Assembly: GCA_016209665.1 (NCBI GenBank)
Contig: JACQVT010000268.1
Location: 1-5,592, forward strand
Reading direction: 5' to 3'
Length of the DNA stretch: 5,592 bases
Source: Planctomycetota bacterium
Lineage (GTDB): Bacteria; Planctomycetota; Phycisphaerae; UBA1845; PWPN01
Shown here: positions 1 through 5,592 of the stretch, one piece after another
How positions within the stretch are numbered: position 1 is the first letter of the stretch
Layout: each line of letters begins with the position of its first letter
Notes under the pieces: model-generated
What the model was told of the DNA's origin: nothing
Databases searched by the model: none
The model's input: the letters and a program-made list of their open reading frames with translations, nothing else
Program-made: the position numbers and the translations under genes

Positions 1-2
1 AT

Positions 3-350
3 TCAGGCGTGACCACAGCCACGCTGACCGTCTCGTCGGCCGACGGCAACGACGCGGCCGACTATCGCTGCGTGGTGACCAACAGCTTCGGCAGCGCGGC
101 CTCGAACCAGGCGACCCTGACCGTCAGCTCACCAACGCTTCCCGGCGATTTCGATCACGACCAGGACGTGGACCAGGAGGACTTCGGGCACCTGCAGAAC
201 TGCCTGGGAGCGGCGACGGCTCCCCCGGCCGATCCGAACTGCGCCGACGCCAACCTCGACAACGATCCCCTGGGCACCGTGACCCAGGACGACCTTATGC
301 TGTTCCTGCAGTACATCACCGGCCCGGGTATCGCCGGGGGTCCCAACTGA
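3..350 (+). CDS. C-terminal part of an Ig-like / dockerin-like exported protein (5' end outside window)
   Basis: The reading frame is open from the left edge to a TGA at 348-350, so only the last 115 residues are seen and the true start lies upstream. An internal GTG at 9 is not a credible start because it falls inside a domain. The first ~42 residues resemble the end of an Ig-like (I-set) domain: ATLTVSS, then DAADYRCVVTNSFG with the typical D-x-A-x-Y-x-C core, then ATLTVSS. A short linker leads to two acidic EF-hand-like loops as in type I dockerins: DFDHDQDVDQED (D at loop positions 1, 3, 5, 9, 12) followed by FGHLQNCL, and NLDNDPLGTVTQDD followed by LMLFLQ. The cysteines in NCLG and PNCAD may pair. 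Such Ig plus dockerin-like tails are frequent in large planctomycete exported proteins; calcium binding and surface location are inferred. No signal peptide or sorting motif can be judged. The full protein's function is unknown. Confidence 0.8.
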   Translation, partial: SGVTTATLTVSSADGNDAADYRCVVTNSFGSAASNQATLTVSSPTLPGDFDHDQDVDQEDFGHLQNCLGAATAPPADPNCADANLDNDPLGTVTQDDLMLFLQYITGPGIAGGPN

Positions 351-806
351 TCAGAACACGTCGGCCATCCACTGCCCGCCGTGCTCGGGGTTGCCGACCA
401 GGCGTTGATTGCTCACGTCGATCCACCAGTCCATCAGCTCGAGGGGAATCTGGCCGAGGAGAGGTGTTCGCCCCTCCGGAAGTTCCATGACTTCACTGAT
501 GCAGTCGCGGCCCTGGACGTACACCTTCGCGACGCCGTAGACCCCCAGGGAGACGGGGCCGGTGACGGTGCGAGCTTCCTTGGTCCGCTGGAACACCAGC
601 CCAAGGCGCTCGATCAAGGATTTCGGCAGGCAGAGGTAGGTCGCGCCGGAATCCACCAGGGCCTCCGCCTTCAGCCGTCGCACCTGGTCAGGGGCCAGTT
701 CGCCGCGCTCAGCACGTTCGACATCCACGTAGTTCTCGACCGTGACTTCGATCACTACCCTACCCACGTCAGTCCCTCTTTTTGGCTCGACGATGCTTGT
801 GGACAT
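351..806 (-). CDS. Retropepsin-like (clan AA) aspartic protease, single domain
   Basis: A complete 151-residue protein. The catalytic signature is ALVDSGATYLCLP, with the D-S-G-A tetrad at residues 52-55 preceded by hydrophobic residues and followed by LPKSLIERLGL, as in single-domain retroviral-type aspartic proteases. The second family hallmark, the hydrophobic-hydrophobic-G element, is PLLGQIPLE at 115-123, followed by LMDWWIDVSNQRLV. Such proteins act as homodimers, each subunit giving one catalytic Asp, which fits the small size. No signal peptide or membrane segment is visible, so a cytoplasmic location is inferred. ATG at 804-806 is preferred because GAGGTGG lies 4 bases upstream of it. 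The gene converges on the Ig/dockerin-like gene with no bases between the stop codons and is divergent from dnaE, so it is probably a single-gene transcript. The early codons include some A-rich ones (CCA AAA AGA), unlike dnaE, which is only a weak hint of separate history. Substrate and role are unknown. Confidence 0.85.
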   Translation of the reverse strand: MSTSIVEPKRGTDVGRVVIEVTVENYVDVERAERGELAPDQVRRLKAEALVDSGATYLCLPKSLIERLGLVFQRTKEARTVTGPVSLGVYGVAKVYVQGRDCISEVMELPEGRTPLLGQIPLELMDWWIDVSNQRLVGNPEHGGQWMADVF

Positions 807-810
807 GGTA

Positions 811-817
811 CCACCTC
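811..817 (-). promoter_or_regulatory. Shine-Dalgarno site of the aspartic protease gene
   Basis: On the minus strand this reads GAGGTGG, four bases before the ATG at 804-806. It is a strong complement to the 16S rRNA 3' end and fixes the start of the protease gene. Confidence 0.65.
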
Positions 818-853
818 GCCCTGCCTCGGGCCTGTTAAGCCCTGACCTAGCCC

Positions 854-883
854 ATTATACCCGGTGAGGGGGAGGGCCCCCAA
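854..883 (-). promoter_or_regulatory. Sigma70-type promoter for the aspartic protease gene
   Basis: The minus strand carries a perfect -10 hexamer TATAAT (854-859). Eighteen bases upstream is TTGGGG (878-883), which keeps only the TTG of the -35 consensus. Transcription would begin near 847, giving a leader of about 40 bases before the ATG at 806. A perfect TATAAT in such GC-rich DNA and a well-placed coding start make this credible; the poor -35 lowers confidence. Confidence 0.5.
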
Positions 884-937
884 GCTGTCGGACCCACAAA
901 TGTCACAGCCCGGCGGGTTACTCAGGGCACCAACGGC

Positions 938-965
938 TTGTCAATCTCCGACGGCAAGGTAGACT
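938..965 (+). promoter_or_regulatory. Candidate sigma70-type promoter for dnaE
   Basis: TTGTCA (938-943, five of six matches to TTGACA) is followed after 16 bases by TAGACT (960-965, four of six matches to TATAAT). Transcription would begin near 972, leaving a leader of roughly 70 bases before dnaE. It lies in the divergent region shared with the protease promoter and is the best match I see on the + strand there. Sequence match only. Confidence 0.4.
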
Positions 966-1026
966 CGCGATTCAGCACCTGATCTGCCCAGGGGCCTATC
1001 TGCCGGCAGGGAGGCGCGCGAATTCT

Positions 1027-1042
1027 AGGGATGGGCTGGTGA
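1027..1042 (+). promoter_or_regulatory. Ribosome-binding region deciding the dnaE start
   Basis: Two starts are possible. ATG at 1045 has GGTGA (1038-1042) just before it, matching the GGTGA part of the anti-Shine-Dalgarno complement in an acceptable register. GTG at 1039, two codons earlier, has AGGG (1027-1030) eight bases upstream. ATG is preferred by codon type; the proteins differ by only two residues, and both leave the usual short lead before the HLHVHSDYS motif. Confidence 0.4.
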
Positions 1043-1044
1043 CT

Positions 1045-4000
1045 ATGTCTTCCCTCGGTTTCACACACCTGCACGTGCATTCGGACTACAGTCTGCTGGA
1101 TGGGGCGGCGCGGATCGACAAGCTCGTCGAGAAGGTCAAGGCCCAGGGGGGCAGAGCCGTGGCCCTGACCGACCACGGCAACATGTTCGGGGCGATCACG
1201 TTCTACCAGACGGCGGTCAAAGCGGGGATCAAGCCGATCCTGGGGTGCGAGGTGTACGTGGCCCCCGGTGATCGGCGGGAGCGCGACGCCAAGGGCATGA
1301 AGGAGGCCAGCCACCACCTGCTGCTGTTGGCCCAGAACCGCACCGGCTATCAGAACCTGATCCGACTGACGTCGCGGGCCTTCCGCGAGGGCTTCTACTA
1401 CAAGCCGCGGGTGGACCGCGAGCTGCTCCGCGAGTACCACGAGGGGCTGATCTGCACGAGCACCTGCCTCGGCGGCGAGATTCCGCAGGCCCTTTTGAGC
1501 GAGCGGCGGCGGGACGCCGAGGAGATCGCCAGGTTCTACCTCGACCTGTTCGGCGAGGAGCGGTTCTACATCGAGCTGCAGGACCACGGCCTGGAGCCTC
1601 AGCGGCTGATCAACCCGGAGCTGGCCGACCTGGCCCGCAGGCTCGGCGTGGGCACGGTGGTCAGCAACGACGTGCACTACCTGGAGCACGACGACCGCGA
1701 GGCCCACGACGTGCTGTGCTGCATCAGCACCGGCAGCAAGCTCACCGACGCGGACCGGTTCGGATTCGAGACCGACCAGTTCTACCTGAAGTCGCCGCAG
1801 GAGATGCACGAGTTGTTCCGGGCGTACCCGGACGCCCTGGCGAACACCGAGCGGGTCGCGGAGCTGTGCAACGTCGAGCTGTCGCTCGGCGAGCGGCATG
1901 CCCCGGTGTACCGCGTGCCCGGCGGCCGGAGCGCCGATGAGTATCTCCGCGAACTGGTGTACGAACATGCGGCGGAGAAGTACGCCGAACTGACCGACCA
2001 AATCCGCGAGCGGATCGACTACGAGCTGGACGTCATCGCATCCAAGGGGTTCTCCAGTTACTTCCTGATCGTGTGGGACTTCGTGAACTACGCCCGCTCG
2101 CGGGGCATCCCCTGCGGGGGCAGGGGCAGCGCGTGCTCGACGGTGGTGGGCTACTGCCTGGGGCTGTCGTCGCCGGAGCCGCTGCGGTACGGGCTGTACT
2201 TCGAGCGGTTCATGGACCCCGACCGCGACGAGATGCCCGACATCGACATGGACATCTGCCAGGACGGCCGCGAGGAGGTCATCGAGTACGTCCGGCAGAA
2301 GTACGGCCACGTCGCCCAGGTGGTCACGTTCGGGACGCTCAAGCCGCGGGCGGCGGTCAAGGACGTGAGCCGGGTGCTCGGTCTGGGCTTCGACGAGGCC
2401 AACGCGATCACCAAGCTGATCCCCGAAGAACTCAAGATGACGATCGACAAGGCCCTGGACCAGGAGCCCGACCTGCGCCGGCTCTACAAGGAGAACGATC
2501 AGGTCCGCCGGGTGATCGACATCAGCCGTCGGCTGGAGGGTCTGGCCCGGCACACCGGCGTGCACGCGGCCGCGGTGGTCATCGCCGACGAGCCGCTGGA
2601 CAACTTCGTGCCGCTGTACGTGCAGCCCAAGTCGCCGCAGCTCATGACGCAGTACGACGGACCGTGCGTCGAGGCCTGCGGCCTGCTGAAGATGGATTTC
2701 CTGGGCCTGCGGACGCTGACGGTGATCGAGCGGGCCCGGCAGCTCGCCGAGCGGAACTACGGCATCACGCTGGAACTGGACAAGATCGACCTGGCCGACC
2801 CCAGGGTGTACGAGCTGTTCGTCCGGGGCGAGACCAAGGGCATCTTCCAGTTCGAGTCGGCGGGGATGCGGGACGTCTTGATGAAGATGCGGCCGAACCG
2901 CATCGAGGACCTGATCGCCGCCAACGCCCTGTACCGCCCCGGCCCGATGAAGTACATCGACGCCTACATCGGCCGCAAGCACGGCGAGCGGTGGTCCGCG
3001 ACCCACCCGATCATGACCGAGGTGCTGAGCGAGACCTACGGCATCATGGTCTACCAGGAGCAGGTGTCGCGGCTGGTGAATCGACTGGGCGGGATCGAAC
3101 TCAAGAAGGCGTTCCGGCTGGCCAAGGCGATCAGCAAGAAGAAACACTCGACCATCGAGTCGATGCGGGAGGAGTTCCTGGCCGGCTGCGAGGCCAAGGG
3201 GGTCACGCGGGCGACGGCCGAGCAGATCTTCGCCGACATCCTCGAGTTCGGCAGCTATGCCTTCAACAAGGCCCATTCGACCGGCTACGCCCTGGTGGCA
3301 TACAAGACGGCCTACCTCAAGGTGTACCACCCCACCGAGTACATGGCCGCCCTGCTGACGTTCGAAATGGACTCGACGGAGAAGGTATCCGAGTACATCG
3401 AGGAATGCCGTCGCATGGAGATCCGCATCGCTCCGCCGGACGTCAACATCTCGGAGAACGACTTCACCGTCGTCGGACAGGGGGAGCGGCTGATCCGCTT
3501 CGGGCTGGGGGCCATCAAGGGTGTTGGCGAGAAGGCGGTGGGGGCGGTCGTGTCGGCCCGGGCGGACGGCCCGTTCAAGTCGATCTTCGACTTCTGCGAG
3601 CGTGTGGACATGGGCGCGGTGAACCGGGTCGTGGTCGAGGCCCTGGTCAAGTGCGGGGCGTTCGATTCGACCGGGGCCATGCGCAAGGGGCTGATGGCGG
3701 TGCTGGATGACGCGATCGCCCATGGGGCGTCGGCCGCGGCCGACCGCAGGTCCGGTCAACTGTCGCTGTTCGGGGGCGGCGATGAGGCCGGGACGGCCCG
3801 GCCCGAGCCCCAGGTGCCGCCTCTGCAATGGACCGAGGCTGAGATGCTCGCCCACGAAAAGGCGACGCTGGGCTTTTACGTCACGAGCCATCCGCTGTCG
3901 TCGCACGAGAAGATGCTGCGCAAGTACACCACCGCCCGCACGACCGACCTCAGACGCTTCAGCGACGGTTCGGAGGTGACCATCGGGGGCATGATCTCGA

Positions 4001-4590
4001 AGATCCGCACCGTCGTGACCAAGCAGGGCCGCAACGCCGGCTCGAAGATGGGCATCGTCACGGTCGAGGACCTGGCCGGCCAGGTCGAGGTCGTCCTGTT
4101 CCCCAAGGATTTGCAGACCTATCAGGCCCAACTCGCCTTGGATACCGTGGCGTTCTTCCGCGGGCAGGTTGACCGCCGCCGTGAGGAGCCGTCGCTGCGC
4201 GTCGCGGAGGTCGTGCCCCTGGACCAAGGCGATGAAAAGCTGGGCCGGATGGTCCTGATCCGCCTGCGTCCTCCCGCGGCCACCCCGGCCGCCCTGCACG
4301 AGCTGGAACGTATCCTGACCCAGTACCCCGGTGACCGGCCGGTCTTCCTGGAGCTGTACACCAGCACCGCCCTCAAGGTCACGATGCGGGTGAACGGCCG
4401 GAGGGGCGTGGCGCCCTCCGCCGACCTCCTGGCCGCCGTCCAACGGACCCTCGGACCGGACAGCATCGTCGTCCTCGGCCCCACCCAGCTCGCCGGCCCA
4501 ACGGCCGAGCCCGACCTGACCGAACCGCCGAGCAACGATACGACCGATGTCCACGAAGAGCTGGAGGAGCATCTCCTGATTTCGGATTAG
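1045..4590 (+). CDS. dnaE: DNA polymerase III subunit alpha (replicative polymerase, DnaE type)
   Basis: Catalytic subunit of the replicative polymerase, extending DNA in the cytoplasmic replisome. The protein has 1181 residues from ATG 1045 (1183 from GTG 1039), close to the ~1160 usual for DnaE; it lacks the inserted DnaQ-like exonuclease of PolC. Order from the ATG: PHP domain (~5-280) with [38 protein letters not shown] and NDVHYL; palm/Pol3-alpha region with GRGSAC (359-364), PDIDMDIC carrying catalytic Asp 401 and 403, and [10 protein letters not shown] with the third Asp at 551; fingers with [22 protein letters not shown] and [11 protein letters not shown]; helix-hairpin-helix ([15 protein letters not shown], ~817-870); beta-clamp motif QLSLF at 905-909; OB fold (~978-1058); a C-terminal domain likely contacting tau, ending in an acidic tail. 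It is divergent from the protease gene and ends about 190 bp before the regulator. No frameshift or missing catalytic residue. Palm motif wording is unusual ([15 protein letters not shown]) but no key residue is lost. Confidence 0.97.
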   Translation: MSSLGFTHLHVHSDYSLLDGAARIDKLVEKVKAQGGRAVALTDHGNMFGAITFYQTAVKAGIKPILGCEVYVAPGDRRERDAKGMKEASHHLLLLAQNRTGYQNLIRLTSRAFREGFYYKPRVDRELLREYHEGLICTSTCLGGEIPQALLSERRRDAEEIARFYLDLFGEERFYIELQDHGLEPQRLINPELADLARRLGVGTVVSNDVHYLEHDDREAHDVLCCISTGSKLTDADRFGFETDQFYLKSPQEMHELFRAYPDALANTERVAELCNVELSLGERHAPVYRVPGGRSADEYLRELVYEHAAEKYAELTDQIRERIDYELDVIASKGFSSYFLIVWDFVNYARSRGIPCGGRGSACSTVVGYCLGLSSPEPLRYGLYFERFMDPDRDEMPDIDMDICQDGREEVIEYVRQKYGHVAQVVTFGTLKPRAAVKDVSRVLGLGFDEANAITKLIPEELKMTIDKALDQEPDLRRLYKENDQVRRVIDISRRLEGLARHTGVHAAAVVIADEPLDNFVPLYVQPKSPQLMTQYDGPCVEACGLLKMDFLGLRTLTVIERARQLAERNYGITLELDKIDLADPRVYELFVRGETKGIFQFESAGMRDVLMKMRPNRIEDLIAANALYRPGPMKYIDAYIGRKHGERWSATHPIMTEVLSETYGIMVYQEQVSRLVNRLGGIELKKAFRLAKAISKKKHSTIESMREEFLAGCEAKGVTRATAEQIFADILEFGSYAFNKAHSTGYALVAYKTAYLKVYHPTEYMAALLTFEMDSTEKVSEYIEECRRMEIRIAPPDVNISENDFTVVGQGERLIRFGLGAIKGVGEKAVGAVVSARADGPFKSIFDFCERVDMGAVNRVVVEALVKCGAFDSTGAMRKGLMAVLDDAIAHGASAAADRRSGQLSLFGGGDEAGTARPEPQVPPLQWTEAEMLAHEKATLGFYVTSHPLSSHEKMLRKYTTARTTDLRRFSDGSEVTIGGMISKIRTVVTKQGRNAGSKMGIVTVEDLAGQVEVVLFPKDLQTYQAQLALDTVAFFRGQVDRRREEPSLRVAEVVPLDQGDEKLGRMVLIRLRPPAATPAALHELERILTQYPGDRPVFLELYTSTALKVTMRVNGRRGVAPSADLLAAVQRTLGPDSIVVLGPTQLAGPTAEPDLTEPPSNDTTDVHEELEEHLLISD

Positions 4591-4615
4591 GCAGCACGTG
4601 CCCACAATGTCCGCA

Positions 4616-4654
4616 CGGGCCTCCAGGCAACTGCTCGTCGGCCTGTCATGCCCG
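4616..4654 (+). terminator. Nested inverted repeat after dnaE, possible terminator without U-tract
   Basis: Outer arms CGGGC (4616-4620) and GCCCG (4650-4654) enclose inner arms CAGGC (4624-4628) and GCCTG (4641-4645), with small internal loops and a 12-base terminal loop. It starts 26 bases after the dnaE stop codon. No T-rich run follows, so it is not a classical intrinsic terminator; it may pause polymerase, stabilise the mRNA 3' end, or be chance in GC-rich DNA. Confidence 0.35.
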
Positions 4655-4666
4655 GCTGAGCGATTC

Positions 4667-4682
4667 GGGACAAGGACTTGCG
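4667..4682 (+). promoter_or_regulatory. Weak sigma54-like -24/-12 match upstream of the NifA-like gene
   Basis: GG (4668-4669) and GC (4680-4681) are exactly ten bases apart, and the -12 element is a full TTGC (4678-4681). The CAC part of the -24 element is absent (ACA instead). The spacing rule is met, but such matches are common by chance in GC-rich DNA. It would suggest sigma54 control of the downstream sigma54 activator, which is speculative. Confidence 0.15.
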
Positions 4683-4706
4683 CCAAATCTGCCCCGCGGC
4701 CCCAGC

Positions 4707-4735
4707 TTGCATTCCGCCGCCCCTTGCCTAATAAT
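4707..4735 (+). promoter_or_regulatory. Candidate sigma70-type promoter for the NifA-like gene
   Basis: TTGCAT (4707-4712) and AATAAT (4730-4735) are separated by the optimal 17 bases. The -10 has five of six consensus bases but lacks the conserved first T; the -35 keeps only TTG. The short AT-rich stretch TAATAATAAG stands out against its surroundings. Start of transcription near 4742 would give a leader of about 40 bases. Confidence 0.4.
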
Positions 4736-4764
4736 AAGTCAGTTTGGACCCGCGGTACCAGGGT

Positions 4765-4771
4765 AGGGTGG
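4765..4771 (+). promoter_or_regulatory. Shine-Dalgarno-like site of the NifA-like regulator gene
   Basis: AGGGTGG lies nine bases upstream of the ATG at 4781. It is a moderate match to AGGAGGTG and is the only purine-rich run well placed before the first plausible start of the GAF-domain protein. Confidence 0.45.
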
Positions 4772-4780
4772 ATTACGGCT

Positions 4781-5592
<812 letters not shown>

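Noticed and set aside
381..845. A 154-codon plus-strand frame opposite the aspartic protease
   Set aside because: The minus strand carries clear protease motifs (VDSGAT, LLGQIPLE) and a good ribosome-binding site; the plus-strand product shows no known motif.
854..876. GC-rich run with inverted G and C tracts next to the protease promoter, considered as a terminator or operator
   Set aside because: The arms are simple G and C runs with almost no loop, and the stretch is the spacer of the candidate promoter; no further support.
1031..1042. A three-codon upstream frame (ATG GGC TGG TGA) ending just before the dnaE ATG
   Set aside because: It looks like a possible leader peptide, but no well-spaced Shine-Dalgarno precedes it (the AGGGAGG at 1008-1014 is 16 bases away) and such tiny frames are common by chance.
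2073..3710. A 545-codon open frame on the plus strand inside dnaE
   Set aside because: A frame-shifted reading of dnaE; its translation is dominated by R, G, A and P, typical of out-of-frame GC-rich DNA.

Overview
The window is GC-rich bacterial chromosomal DNA that looks planctomycete, probably of the Phycisphaerae type. The best taxonomic clue is the left-hand gene. Its C-terminus has an acidic, dockerin-like Ca-binding signature (DFDHDQDVDQEDF, then a PADPNC-type linker and a second loop) after an Ig-like domain, a layout I associate with planctomycete surface and exported proteins. The polymerase palm wording (a GRGSAC motif rather than the usual GPGRGSAA) also fits. The taxonomic call is inference from motif familiarity, not from a search.

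Layout: (1) 3-350, + strand: 3' end of a large secreted or surface Ig-like/dockerin-like protein. (2) 351-806, - strand: a complete 151-residue retropepsin-like (clan AA) aspartic protease. It converges on gene 1, and the two stop codons are directly adjacent (TGATCA). (3) 807-1044: divergent intergenic region with a good TATAAT-type promoter for the protease on the - strand and a TTGTCA/TAGACT candidate promoter for the next gene on the + strand. (4) 1045-4590, + strand: complete dnaE, the replicative DNA polymerase III alpha subunit, with an apparently metal-competent PHP domain and a consensus beta-clamp-binding pentapeptide. (5) 4591-4780: intergenic region with a nested inverted repeat, a sigma70-like promoter and a weak sigma54-like match. 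(6) 4781 to the window end, + strand: 5' part of a NifA-like regulator (GAF sensor plus AAA+ sigma54-activation domain), cut off in the GAFTGA motif.

The genes do not form an obvious pathway. dnaE is core replication, and the regulator downstream is separated by about 190 bp and appears to have its own promoter. The protease is a divergent single gene, and the Ig/dockerin-like protein belongs to an exported-protein locus extending left. I see no RNA gene, mobile element, CRISPR array or new multi-gene system. The items most worth following up are the orphan aspartic protease, the intact PHP site of DnaE and the NifA-like regulator of unknown target.
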